Positions 8,219-15,956 of a DNA stretch of 38,022 bases are shown here, piece by piece. Source of the DNA: Gemmatimonas aurantiaca (GTDB taxonomy: Bacteria; Gemmatimonadota; Gemmatimonadetes; Gemmatimonadales; Gemmatimonadaceae); NCBI RefSeq assembly GCF_037190085.1, contig NZ_JBBCJO010000016.1, positions 1 to 38,022 on the forward strand, in the 5' to 3' direction. The notes below the pieces were generated by a model. That model was not told the DNA's origin and ran no database searches. It was given only the letters and a program-made list of their open reading frames with translations. Each line of letters begins with the position of its first letter. Within the stretch, counting starts at the first letter, position 1. A program made the position numbers and the translations under genes.

Positions 8219-8860
8219 ATGAAAGCACTCTGGAGCGCCATCGTTCGTGGCTACCTCGCCGTCATCGCCCCCGTGGCGGACTGGTTGGTGGCCAAGCGTG
8301 TGCGCCCGAACACCATCACGACCATCGGCACGATCTGCACCTGCATTGCCGGCGCGATCTTTGCCAAGGGACACATCAGCATCGGCGGGTGGTTTCTCGG
8401 ATTGACCGCGCTGTTCGATGTGCTCGATGGGACGGTGGCCAGACGGACGGGACAGAGCTCGACCTTCGGGGCATTCTACGATTCCACGCTCGATCGGGTC
8501 GCCGACGGATTTCTGTTGGGCGGCCTGGTGGTGTTTTACGCGACCCATCCACAACATGCCGACCACGGCATGGTGATCGTGGCGGTGCTCGCGTTGATCG
8601 CCACCTTTCTCACATCGTACACCAATGCCCGGGCCGAAGGGCTCGGGTTCACCGCGCGGGTGGGCGTGTTGCAGCGCCCTGAGCGCATCACCCTGCTATC
8701 GGCCCCGCAGGCCTTTTTTGGCCTGGCGTTCGATGGCTGGGTTCTCGCCGGCATCGTGACGTTACTGATGGTGACTGCCTGGATCACCTTCTTTCAACGC
8801 ATGATGTACGTGCATCGCATCACCACCGTGACGCCGACTTCTACTTCTCCCGGAGAATAA
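8219..8860 (+). CDS. CDP-alcohol phosphatidyltransferase, probable phosphatidylinositol(-phosphate) synthase
   Basis: 213 aa membrane enzyme with about six hydrophobic helices. It has the complete CDP-alcohol phosphotransferase signature D67-x2-D70-G71-x2-A74-R75-x8-G84-x3-D88-x3-D92, whose aspartates bind the metals for transfer of a phosphatidyl group from CDP-diacylglycerol to an alcohol. It ends 5 bp before the inositol-1-phosphate synthase gene, and inositol-lipid clusters in Bacteroidota pair these two functions, so the acceptor is probably inositol-1-phosphate. PgsA- or PssA-type activity cannot be excluded by motifs alone. No separate phosphatase for phosphatidylinositol phosphate is visible next door. 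No clear ribosome site precedes ATG 8219. Confidence 0.85.
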   Translation: MKALWSAIVRGYLAVIAPVADWLVAKRVRPNTITTIGTICTCIAGAIFAKGHISIGGWFLGLTALFDVLDGTVARRTGQSSTFGAFYDSTLDRVADGFLLGGLVVFYATHPQHADHGMVIVAVLALIATFLTSYTNARAEGLGFTARVGVLQRPERITLLSAPQAFFGLAFDGWVLAGIVTLLMVTAWITFFQRMMYVHRITTVTPTSTSPGE

Positions 8861-8865
8861 ACGCA

Positions 8866-10197
8866 GTGTCCGACTCGACCCGCGGCACCCCCGCGACCAT
8901 CGCTCCCGCGACGGGAAAGCTCGCCATCTTCACGCCGGGCCTCGGCGCCGTGGCGACGACGTTCATTGCCGGCGTCGAGCGCGTGCGCCGCGGCCTCTCA
9001 GCGCCCATCGGGTCGCTCACGCAGATGGCCACGGTGCGTCTCGGGAAGCGCACGGACAATCGCAGTCCGCTCATCAAGGACTTCGTGCCGCTCGCGTCGC
9101 TCGACGACATCGTGTTCGCCGCCTGGGATCCCATTCCGGATGACGCCTACACCGCGGCCGTGAAGGCCGGCGTGCTGGTGAAGGAAGACCTCGAACCGGT
9201 GGCCGAGTTCCTCAAGGGCATCAAGCCCATGCCGGCCGTGTTCGAGAACCGCTACGTCACGCGCATCACCGGCGCGACGAATGTGAAGACGGGCAAGACC
9301 AAGCGGGACCTCGCCGAGCAGCTCCGGGCCGATATCCGCAACTTCATGAAGGAGAGCGGCGCCGCGCGTGGGGCCATGGTGTGGACCGGGTCCACCGAGA
9401 CGTACATCAAGCCCGGCCCGCAGCATCAGACGCTCGCCGCGTTCGAGAAGGCGATGGACGAGAACGACGACGCCATCGCGCCGTCGATGCTCTACGCCTA
9501 TGCGGCCATCATGGAAGGCATCGCCTACTGCAACGGCGCGCCCAATCTCTCGGCCGACTTCCCGGCGCTGCTCGATCTCGCCATCGAACGCGGCGTGCCC
9601 ATCTCGGGCAAGGATTTCAAGACCGGCCAGACGTGGATGAAGACCGTCATCGCGCCGGGCATGAAGGCCCGCATGCTCGGTCTCGAGGGGTGGTATTCCA
9701 CCAACATCCTCGGCAACCGCGACGGCGAAGTGCTCGACGATCCCGCGTCGTTCAAGACCAAGGAAGAGTCCAAGCTCTCCGTGCTGCACACCATCCTGCA
9801 GCCCGAAGTCTACCCCGAGCTGTACAAGGACTTCTCGCACGTCGTGCGCATCAACTACTACCCGCCGCGCGGCGACAACAAGGAAGGCTGGGACAACATC
9901 GACATCAAGGGGTGGCTCGGCTACCCGATGCAGATCAAGGTCAACTTCCTCTGCCGCGACTCCATCCTGGCGGCGCCGCTCGTGCTCGACCTCGCCCTGT
10001 TCAGCGACTTCGCGCAGCGGGCCGGCATGAAGGGCATTCAGGAATGGTTAAGCTTCTATTACAAGTCGCCGCAGGTCGCTGCGGGACTGAACCCGGAGCA
10101 TGACCTTTTCATCCAGCAGACGAAGTTGAAGAACACGCTCCGTCACCTCATGGGCGAGGAGCAGATCACCCACCTCGGGCTGGAATACTACCAATGA
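8866..10197 (+). CDS. ino1: myo-inositol-1-phosphate synthase
   Basis: 443 aa with a GTG start. It makes inositol-1-phosphate from glucose-6-phosphate using NAD. The N terminus has a Rossmann segment, KLAIFTPGLGAVATTFIAG. Typical family blocks follow: AAWDPIPDDAY, NGAPNLSADFPAL, GKDFKTGQTWMKT, WYSTNILGNRDG and the C-terminal NFLCRDSILAAPLVLDL. Length fits the bacterial form rather than the roughly 530-aa eukaryotic one. GGAG lies 10 nt before the GTG, inside the end of the phosphatidyltransferase gene, and the stop overlaps the next ATG (ATGA), so the three genes are probably co-translated. With the upstream enzyme it implies synthesis of inositol phospholipids. Confidence 0.93.
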   Translation: MSDSTRGTPATIAPATGKLAIFTPGLGAVATTFIAGVERVRRGLSAPIGSLTQMATVRLGKRTDNRSPLIKDFVPLASLDDIVFAAWDPIPDDAYTAAVKAGVLVKEDLEPVAEFLKGIKPMPAVFENRYVTRITGATNVKTGKTKRDLAEQLRADIRNFMKESGAARGAMVWTGSTETYIKPGPQHQTLAAFEKAMDENDDAIAPSMLYAYAAIMEGIAYCNGAPNLSADFPALLDLAIERGVPISGKDFKTGQTWMKTVIAPGMKARMLGLEGWYSTNILGNRDGEVLDDPASFKTKEESKLSVLHTILQPEVYPELYKDFSHVVRINYYPPRGDNKEGWDNIDIKGWLGYPMQIKVNFLCRDSILAAPLVLDLALFSDFAQRAGMKGIQEWLSFYYKSPQVAAGLNPEHDLFIQQTKLKNTLRHLMGEEQITHLGLEYYQ

Positions 10198-10730
10198 TCC
10201 TCACGCGCGCGCGTCATCTCCGTCGCGCGGCTTTCGCCACCGCAGCCGGCCTCCTGTTGGCCGGTTGCGGACCGGTGGAACCGCGGCGTATCGAACTCCG
10301 GCTGAGCACGGAGGATTTTGTCATCCGGGTATCCCCCGAAACCCGACCGACGCGCGCGCTCGAGCCTATCTACTGGCGCGTCGTGGTGCACGATGCGAAG
10401 ACCGGTCTGCCCATCCAGGGCGGGCAGGGACGCATCTTCGCCACGAATCAGGATCGCAAGACCGTTTCCAACGGACTCGAGGAGACCGAGGAACTGGGGA
10501 CCTACCGCAGTCACCTGATGTACGTCACGGCCGGCATGTGGGCGATGGCGGTGCAGTTCCGCCGCGACTCCGCGCAGGTGTTGCAGAAGACGCAGGACTG
10601 GACCCAGGACATCCTCACCGCCGACGAACCCGGGGACTTCTCGACACCCCAGTCCACGCGTCTGCCGGCCACGCCGGCCGATTCGTCCGCCGCTGCGCCG
10701 AAGGATACGGCGAAGCGACCGCAACCCTGA
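10194..10730 (+). CDS. Putative lipoprotein, unknown function
   Basis: 178 aa. A basic N terminus (TRARHLRR) and hydrophobic stretch end in LLAGC, a good lipobox with Cys25, so the mature protein is probably lipid-anchored in the periplasm or outer membrane. The mature part is predicted soluble and mostly beta, with segments such as YWRVVVHDAKTGLPIQGGQGRIFATNQ that resemble Ig-like or surface domains; the tail (about residue 150 on) is Pro/Ala/Ser-rich. I do not recognise a family. It overlaps the inositol-phosphate synthase stop by 4 bp, so it is translationally coupled to inositol-lipid synthesis, which makes a role in the envelope plausible but unproven. Confidence 0.8.
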   Translation: MILTRARHLRRAAFATAAGLLLAGCGPVEPRRIELRLSTEDFVIRVSPETRPTRALEPIYWRVVVHDAKTGLPIQGGQGRIFATNQDRKTVSNGLEETEELGTYRSHLMYVTAGMWAMAVQFRRDSAQVLQKTQDWTQDILTADEPGDFSTPQSTRLPATPADSSAAAPKDTAKRPQP

Positions 10731-10743
10731 GGACACACGCTGC

Positions 10744-11037
10744 ATGCAGCATTTTCATCGGACCTCGCTGACGCCGGACGTGGTCCTGGCGACGGCTGAC
10801 CGCTATTTCACCACGCTGGGACTCGCGCGCGGCACCGCCGATGCGCGCACCCGCACCTTTGCCGGTGCGCTTGGCACCATGGCACTGTCGGTGAAGATGG
10901 AAGGGGGGCACTACACCTTCGTGGAAGTGCACACCGATCAGGTGGGCGAGAGCCGCATGGACAAGAACGTGAAGAAGTTTTTCAACGTGCTCCATCGGAC
11001 GGCCGACCCGCGTCATCTGATCGAAGCCGGATATTGA
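10744..11037 (+). CDS. Conserved-looking small protein, unknown function
   Basis: 97 aa, soluble, no signal peptide or membrane segment. The sequence has an orderly alternation consistent with a compact alpha/beta domain (TPDVVLATADRYFTTLGL, then MALSVKMEGG, then TFVEVHTDQVG, and a basic helix around MDKNVKKFFNVLHRTADP). It lies 13 bp after the lipoprotein gene on the same strand, so it probably belongs to the same transcript. I do not recognise the family and infer no function. The ATG at 10744 has no strong ribosome site. Confidence 0.7.
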   Translation: MQHFHRTSLTPDVVLATADRYFTTLGLARGTADARTRTFAGALGTMALSVKMEGGHYTFVEVHTDQVGESRMDKNVKKFFNVLHRTADPRHLIEAGY

Positions 11038-11075
11038 GCGCTGCGCCCCCCTGACGCGTAAAGCCGATATTGCCG

Positions 11076-11399
11076 ATGAGTTCCGATCCGTCCCCGCTCC
11101 CTCCGACATCTCCGCCGTCCACACCACTCCCGGAAGACCGGGTGGGGCGCAACATCGGCGTGGGGTGCTTCACGTTTTTTATCGGCGGGGTGAGCGGGGC
11201 GATGTCGGGAGTGGGCATCGGCAAGCTCATGGGGTTTTTCAACCGATGCACACCGGCGGCGGGTCTGCCGGCGTGCGAGTGGTGGGTGTTCGCGGGCTAT
11301 GGTGCGGCAATCGGCGCGGTCTCGTTGCCGGTTCTCGCCTTGTGGCGTTTGCGACGCGCGGATCGCGTCGCCGACGCAGCTTCTACAGATCGAGGATGA
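11076..11399 (+). CDS. Small predicted membrane protein, unknown function
   Basis: 107 aa. After a Pro/Ser-rich cytoplasmic-type N terminus (PSPLPPTSPPSTPLP) come two hydrophobic, Gly-rich segments, roughly residues 26-50 (VGCFTFFIGGVSGAMSGVGIG) and 70-92, separated by a loop with two Cys. A basic RRADR tail follows, suggesting the C terminus lies inside. ATG 11076 is preferred to an in-frame TTG 6 bp upstream. Its TGA (11397-11399) lies within the ribosome-binding region of the E2 gene at 11404, so the two are tightly linked. No family recognised. Confidence 0.65.
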   Translation: MSSDPSPLPPTSPPSTPLPEDRVGRNIGVGCFTFFIGGVSGAMSGVGIGKLMGFFNRCTPAAGLPACEWWVFAGYGAAIGAVSLPVLALWRLRRADRVADAASTDRG

Positions 11400-11403
11400 A
11401 CGA

Positions 11404-12741
11404 GTGGCTCGTGTAGACGTGATCATGCCGCAGATGGGCGAGTCCATCGCGGAGGGGACGGTATCGCGCTGGCTCAAGAAGGTGGGCGACAGCGTGAAGC
11501 GTGATGAGCCGATCTTCGAGATCTCCACCGACAAAGTCGACGCCGAGATTCCGTCGCCGTCGGGCGGGATCCTGATGGAGATCCTCGTGGGAGAAGGGAA
11601 AACGGTGGCCGTGAATACCGTCGTTGCGGTGCTCGAGACCGACGCGGCGGCTGCGGCCGCGGCGCCGGCCCCCAGCGCGCCGGCTCCGGCGGATGCGGCT
11701 CCGGCCGCGCCAGCGGCGAGTGCGCCGGCTGTCTCGGCGTCGGTGGCGTCCCCGGCCCCCGTGGCCGCCAGGAGCTCCGCGCCGGCCGGTTCGTTCGAAG
11801 AGCGTATCCGTACCAAGTCGTCGCCGCTGGTGCGCAAGATCGCCGCCGAACAGGGCGTCGAACTCGCGGCCGTCACCGGCAGCGGCATCGCCGGCCGGGT
11901 CACGCGCAAGGATCTGGATGCGTACCTCTCGTCGCGTCCGGCCGCTGGTGCGACACCGGCGGTGTCGGGGGCGGTGTCCGGCGCGTCCCATGCGCCCGCC
12001 GATTCGCATGGCCCCGCGGCCACGCCATGGGCCGGGGATGTGGTCGAGCCCATGTCCAAGATCCGCAAGCTCACGTCCGACCACATGGCCATGGCGCGCC
12101 GCGTGGCCGCGCACGTGACCACCTTCTGGGAAGTCGATCTCACCCGCGTGGCGCGGGTGCGGGCGGCCGTCCGCAGGGACTTCGAAGCCCAGTCGGGACA
12201 GAAGCTCACCTACCTGCCGTTCATCCTCCAGGCGGTGTGCCAGCAGCTCAAGCGGCATCCGATGATCAACACCGCGGTCTCGGGCGAGAATCTGATCTAT
12301 CGCAAGCAGATCAACCTCGGCATCGCCGTCGCCCTCGAGCCCACCGGTCTCATCGTGCCCGTGCTCAAGCACGCCGACGAACTCTCGCTCACCGGCCTCA
12401 CCCGGGGCGTCAACGATCTGGCGGCGCGCGCGCGCGGCAAGAAGCTGAGCCCCACCGATGTGCAGGACGCGACGTTCACCATCAGCAATCCGGGCACGTT
12501 CGGTTCCCTCACGGGCACGCCGATCATTCCGGTAGGCACCACGGCCATCCTCTGCCTCGGCACCATCGAGAAGCGCCCGAAGGTGATCACCGGCGCCGAT
12601 GGGGAAGACACCATCGCCATCCGCACCTGCGCGTACTTCTCGCTATCCTTCGATCACAAGGTGATCGACGGAGCGGACGCGGATCGGTTCATGGCCGATC
12701 TCAAGAAGGCCCTCGAATCGGTCACCGAAGCGGTGGTCTGA
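11404..12741 (+). CDS. Dihydrolipoamide acyltransferase (E2 of a 2-oxoacid dehydrogenase complex)
   Basis: 445 aa. Domain order is classic: one lipoyl domain (about 1-78) with the lipoylated Lys44 in STDKVDAE, an Ala/Pro linker (80-130), a peripheral subunit-binding domain (about 137-175, SSPLVRKIAAEQGVELAAVTGSGIAGRVTRKDLDAY), a second linker, and the catalytic domain (about 215-445) ending with FDHKVIDGAD, where His418 and Asp422 are the active-site pair. It transfers acyl groups to CoA. No E1 or E3 gene is adjacent, so whether it serves pyruvate, 2-oxoglutarate or branched-chain oxoacids is open; a stand-alone E2 of the SucB/BkdB type is most likely. GTG 11404 is chosen because GAGG lies 8 nt upstream and the lipoyl domain begins at once. 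Confidence 0.92.
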   Translation: MARVDVIMPQMGESIAEGTVSRWLKKVGDSVKRDEPIFEISTDKVDAEIPSPSGGILMEILVGEGKTVAVNTVVAVLETDAAAAAAAPAPSAPAPADAAPAAPAASAPAVSASVASPAPVAARSSAPAGSFEERIRTKSSPLVRKIAAEQGVELAAVTGSGIAGRVTRKDLDAYLSSRPAAGATPAVSGAVSGASHAPADSHGPAATPWAGDVVEPMSKIRKLTSDHMAMARRVAAHVTTFWEVDLTRVARVRAAVRRDFEAQSGQKLTYLPFILQAVCQQLKRHPMINTAVSGENLIYRKQINLGIAVALEPTGLIVPVLKHADELSLTGLTRGVNDLAARARGKKLSPTDVQDATFTISNPGTFGSLTGTPIIPVGTTAILCLGTIEKRPKVITGADGEDTIAIRTCAYFSLSFDHKVIDGADADRFMADLKKALESVTEAVV

Positions 12742-12754
12742 ACCGGGGCGGTGT

Positions 12755-12782
12755 CCCCGGGTATCATCCGGGGTCTTCTTCC
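12755..12782 (+). terminator. Candidate rho-independent terminator after the E2 gene
   Basis: CCCCGG (12755-12760) and CCGGGG (12768-12773) form a 6-bp GC stem with a 7-nt loop, followed by TCTTCTTCC. The U-tract is interrupted by C, so termination may be partial. It sits between the E2 stop (12741) and the next ribosome site (about 12787). Confidence 0.45.
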
Positions 12783-12797
12783 GCAGCAGGAGACAAC

Positions 12798-13043
12798 ATG
12801 CCACGCACGCTGTCCATGCAGGAACGCCGCGTCTCCGACGCGGAGCGTGCGGACTATCTCGCCGCGCTGTCGGCGCGCTCACGGAGCGCGTCGGCAGCGC
12901 AGGCGCATTTCTGGGTCTTTGAACACGCGAGTGAACGGGGCCGTTTCGTCGAATTCATCGAAGCCGCCGGTGCCGATACCGTGGCGCGGCTGCTCGGTGT
13001 CGACGGCACGCCCGAACACTGGCTCGAAGTACAAGGAGGTTGA
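12798..13043 (+). CDS. Small hypothetical protein
   Basis: 81 aa, soluble, predicted mostly helical (SMQERRVSDAERADYLAALSARS, then FVEFIEAAGADTVARLLG). A good ribosome site, CAGGAGA, lies about 7 nt before ATG 12798, which supports a real gene. Its stop is 2 bp from the next ATG and its last codons contain that gene's AAGGAGG, so the two small proteins are translated together. The central AQAHFWVFEHASERGRFVEFIEAA recalls short uncharacterised proteins that follow metabolic genes, but I cannot name a family. Confidence 0.7.
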   Translation: MPRTLSMQERRVSDAERADYLAALSARSRSASAAQAHFWVFEHASERGRFVEFIEAAGADTVARLLGVDGTPEHWLEVQGG

Positions 13044-13045
13044 AC

Positions 13046-13312
13046 ATGCCCACACGCCACATCCGCATCGATGGTCGTGACTGGCTGGTGTATCCGTCGG
13101 GGTTCCTCACGCAGTCGATGGCCGACGAATTCGGATTGCTGTTCGTGACCGGCAAGGGTGCCGACCGTGAGGTGCGCGTGACGCGCTATTCACCCCAGCG
13201 CACACGGGCGCGCGAGGAAGCGCTGGCGGAACTCGACGAAGCCGAGCTCACCACGCTGTTCCTCGAGTCGCAATCGGGCGCCCGCTCTCCCGAAGCCGGC
13301 TATCGTCCGTGA
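13046..13312 (+). CDS. Small hypothetical protein
   Basis: 88 aa. The N-terminal half is beta-like (RHIRIDGRDWLVYPSGFLTQ and FGLLFVTGKGADREVRVTRYSP); the C-terminal half is an acidic helix (REEALAELDEAELTTLFLESQ). One of the strongest ribosome sites in the window, AAGGAGG, stands 6 nt before ATG 13046. It is flanked by a 2-bp gap upstream and a 1-bp overlap (TGATG) with the PHP gene downstream. Unknown family; the arrangement suggests co-expression in fixed ratio with the preceding 81-aa protein. Confidence 0.72.
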   Translation: MPTRHIRIDGRDWLVYPSGFLTQSMADEFGLLFVTGKGADREVRVTRYSPQRTRAREEALAELDEAELTTLFLESQSGARSPEAGYRP

Positions 13313-14253
13313 TGGCGATGTCGGGGGCAGCGACATCCGGAATTTCCGGCGTGACGGCGGCATCCACGTCGGTGGTGACAGTGCAGCAGGAGCATCAGGC
13401 GCAGCATACGCCGGAGCATCCGGCATTCGTCGATCTGCAGGTGCATACCACGGCGTCCGACGGTGCACTGGCTCCCGCGGTGGTGGTGCAGGCCGCGCGG
13501 GATGCGGAATTGGCCGCCATCGCCATCACCGATCACGACACGGTCGATGGACTCGACGAGGCCACCGAGGCTGGTGCGGCGCTTGGTGTGCGCATCGTGC
13601 CCGGTGTCGAGCTGAGCACGCACTTCGAAGACGAAGAGCTGCATCTGCTCGGATTGCATATCGCCAATCGTGACGCTATCCGCAGTGCGTTGCAGGAGTT
13701 GCAGGCACAGCGGGTCGTGCGCGCCGAACGCATCGTGGAAATGCTGAACGCCCACGGTATGCCCATCACCATGGAGGCCGTGCTGCGCGAAGCGGGCGAG
13801 GGTGCCGTGGGCCGTCCGCATGTCGCGCGGGCGATGCTGGCCGGTGGATGGGTGAAGGAGTTCCGCGAAGCGTTCGACAAGTGGATCGGGTTCGGGCGGC
13901 CGGCCTACATGGCCAAAGATCGTTTCGATGTGAGCGACGCGATCGCCCTCGTGCATCGGGCCGGTGGTATCGCGGTGTGGGCACACCCCGGGGAACTCGC
14001 CACCCTGGCGCGTATTCGTCGGTTGATGGACGTGGGACTCGATGGAGTGGAGGTGCTGCATCCGAGCCATCCGCCCTATCTCGCCCAGCGTCTGTTCGAT
14101 CATGTCCGGCAACTGGATCTGCTGCCCAGCGGCGGGTCCGACTGGCATGGCACCACCGACGGTCCCCGCAAACTCGGCGGACAACTCGTCCCGCACGCCT
14201 GGCTCGCCAGGCAGGATGCGCGGGTGAGTGCGAAGCTGGCATCGGTGGGCTGA
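13312..14253 (+). CDS. PHP-domain metal-dependent phosphoesterase (YciV/RNase AM-like)
   Basis: 313 aa. After an Ala/Ser-rich lead of about 35 residues, PHP motifs appear in order: DLQVHTTASDG (41-51), ITDHDTVDG (72-80), PGVELS, LHLLGLH, WAHPG and the terminal GGSDWHG. Relatives hydrolyse nucleoside 3',5'-bisphosphates or trim RNA 5' ends. The first motif normally reads D-L-H-x-H; here Gln43 replaces the first His, so one metal ligand is altered. The start at ATG 13312 overlaps the upstream stop by 1 bp; GTG 13309 and ATG 13318 are also possible. Function is by family, not proven. Confidence 0.85.
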   Translation: MAMSGAATSGISGVTAASTSVVTVQQEHQAQHTPEHPAFVDLQVHTTASDGALAPAVVVQAARDAELAAIAITDHDTVDGLDEATEAGAALGVRIVPGVELSTHFEDEELHLLGLHIANRDAIRSALQELQAQRVVRAERIVEMLNAHGMPITMEAVLREAGEGAVGRPHVARAMLAGGWVKEFREAFDKWIGFGRPAYMAKDRFDVSDAIALVHRAGGIAVWAHPGELATLARIRRLMDVGLDGVEVLHPSHPPYLAQRLFDHVRQLDLLPSGGSDWHGTTDGPRKLGGQLVPHAWLARQDARVSAKLASVG

Positions 14254-14302
14254 CGACGCATGCTCCGGAGATGAACGGAGAGGAGCGGGAGATGACGGGT
14301 CC

Positions 14303-15034
14303 ATGACCAGCGCCCGCGTCGCACTGGTGACCGGCGGAGCCCGGCGGGTCGGGGCCGCCATCGCGCGCAGCTTCGCCCAGCGCGGCTACGATCTCGTGAT
14401 TCATCACGGGCAGTCGCCACGTGAGGCGGAGCTGCTGGCCGCGGATCTCCGGCAGCAACATCACGTGCGGGTGGCGGTGGTGCAGGAAGACCTGCGCGAC
14501 GTGCAGGCGCCGGCGCGCGTGATCGACACGGCCATGCGGCAGATGGGCGCACTCGATGTGGTGGTGAGTTCGGCGTCGGTGATGGAGTTCGTGGCCTTCG
14601 ATGCCGTGTCGCCCGAGCAGTGGGAGCAGACCGAAGCGGTCAATCTCCGGGCGCCGTTTTTTCTCATGCAGGCGGCGGCGCGTGTGCTGCGCGACGGTGG
14701 GGTGATCGTTCAGATGTCCGATCATCTCGCGTTCGAGACGGTCTTCCCCGATCTCATTCCGCATCAGGTGACCAAGTCCGCTGTGACGACGCTGGTGCGC
14801 ACGATGGCCTCGGCGCTGGCGCCGCGTCTGCGTGTGAACGCCGTGGCGCCCGGGCTCGTGCTCGCGCCCGAGCGCATGAGCGAGGCCGCGTTGCAGCACT
14901 TTCTGCGCGACGTGCCGCTCGCCCGGAGCGGATCGCCGGACGATGTCGTGCAGGCCATTCACTATCTCGTCGACGCACCGTACGTGACCGGCGAAGTGCT
15001 GCACGTCGACGGCGGTCGTCACCTGCGCCGCTGA
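14303..15034 (+). CDS. Short-chain dehydrogenase/reductase, pteridine-reductase-like, with altered active site
   Basis: 243 aa, the normal SDR length. The cofactor motif is TGGARRVG (10-17), a form seen in pteridine reductases/FolM-like and NADPH-using SDRs. The usual NNAG is SSAS (89-92). IVQMSDHLAF carries the Ser139-Asp140 region, and the active-site YxxxK reads H154-Q-V-T-K158: the general-acid Tyr is replaced by His (codon CAT). The C terminus, VTGEVLHVDGGRHLRR, is typical and keeps the fold intact. It therefore may be catalytically altered, a binding protein, or active by an unusual residue. It starts 49 bp after the PHP gene and ends 15 bp before the next gene. Confidence 0.85.
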   Translation: MTSARVALVTGGARRVGAAIARSFAQRGYDLVIHHGQSPREAELLAADLRQQHHVRVAVVQEDLRDVQAPARVIDTAMRQMGALDVVVSSASVMEFVAFDAVSPEQWEQTEAVNLRAPFFLMQAAARVLRDGGVIVQMSDHLAFETVFPDLIPHQVTKSAVTTLVRTMASALAPRLRVNAVAPGLVLAPERMSEAALQHFLRDVPLARSGSPDDVVQAIHYLVDAPYVTGEVLHVDGGRHLRR

Positions 15035-15049
15035 CGCGGCGTCGACGTC

Positions 15050-15934
15050 ATGACCACACCCGGCACGGCACGCACCGCACCGCTCACCTTCGGGCGCGTG
15101 GTCGTCATCGGCGGCGGATGTTACGGCAGCTGGTACACCCAGCAGTTGATGCGCGCGCAACAACGCGGCGCACTCGATGTGCAGGACGTCGTGGTGGTGG
15201 ACCGCGACGCGTCGTGTCGGGTGGCCACGCTGGTGGCCGAGGGCGCCTACGGGGCGCTGCCCGTGCGACTCGCGATCACGACATGGGATGGCTATCTGGA
15301 TGAGTGGCTGGCGATGGGACCCGATGCACTGCGACACGACGCCATGGTGCCATCGCCACTCATGCCCCATGTCTGCCTCGACTGGCTGATGCGTCGGGCC
15401 CGCGCACGCTGGCCGGAACGGGACATGCAGGTGGTGCCGCTCGATGTCGATCCGGCCACGCCATGGCAGCGTGCCGCACCCGATGGTCGGCATTACGTCA
15501 GTTACGCCACGTGGATCTGCCCGACCAACTGCATCGAGCCCGCCCGTTGCCCCGCCATCAAGGCTCCGCGCGACTGGAGTATGCCGGTGACCATCTCGCG
15601 CATTCCCACGCAGGAACACCAGGAACACCAGGAACACGCGGAGCGTGAGGCATATCCGGATCATTCGACGGGGTGGGAATCCCGATCGGGATCGCGATCA
15701 GGATTCCTATCAGGATCCCTGTCAGGATCGGTCGCGAAATCCCAGCCGACGCTGCGTGGCACGGTTATTTTTCAGTGTGTGCATCGGACGTACGGCGTGG
15801 GCATGATCGACGCCGCGACGATCGCCGAGGCGGATGTGCGACTGCGGGCCTGGGGAAATGAAGGTCCGTGTCGTGTACTCGTCGGCACCATGTCGCACTG
15901 TCATGGAGCACTCGGCGTTCTCGCACTCGCCTGA
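15050..15934 (+). CDS. Rossmann-fold protein with Cys cluster, unknown function
   Basis: 294 aa. The N terminus RVVVIGGGCYGSWYTQQL (16-33) is a nucleotide-binding beta-alpha-beta start and VVVVDRDASC (47-56) fits its second strand. A Cys group CPTNCIEPARC (157, 161, 167) could bind a metal or Fe-S cluster. Residues about 186-232 are low complexity (EHQEHQEH, then RSGSRSGFLSGSLSGS), produced by short DNA repeats at 15611-15637 and 15681-15728, and may be strain-specific. The remaining C terminus contains IFQCVHRTYGVGMIDAATIAEADVR and GTMSHCHGALG. It precedes thioredoxin reductase by 110 bp. A redox role is a guess; I do not recognise the family. Confidence 0.7.
   Translation: MTTPGTARTAPLTFGRVVVIGGGCYGSWYTQQLMRAQQRGALDVQDVVVVDRDASCRVATLVAEGAYGALPVRLAITTWDGYLDEWLAMGPDALRHDAMVPSPLMPHVCLDWLMRRARARWPERDMQVVPLDVDPATPWQRAAPDGRHYVSYATWICPTNCIEPARCPAIKAPRDWSMPVTISRIPTQEHQEHQEHAEREAYPDHSTGWESRSGSRSGFLSGSLSGSVAKSQPTLRGTVIFQCVHRTYGVGMIDAATIAEADVRLRAWGNEGPCRVLVGTMSHCHGALGVLALA
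15611..15637. repeat. 9-bp tandem repeat, 3 copies (in-frame)
   Basis: Three perfect copies of CAGGAACAC lie inside the Rossmann/Cys gene and encode QEH repeats. The length, a multiple of three, keeps the frame. Confidence 0.9.
15681..15728. repeat. 12-bp degenerate tandem repeat, 4 copies (in-frame)
   Basis: Units CCCGATCGGGAT, CGCGATCAGGAT, TCCTATCAGGAT and CCCTGTCAGGAT follow one another. They encode four-residue SG-containing repeats in the low-complexity insert of the Rossmann/Cys protein. Confidence 0.88.
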
Positions 15935-15956
15935 TCGATTGCGCACGTCGGTACCA

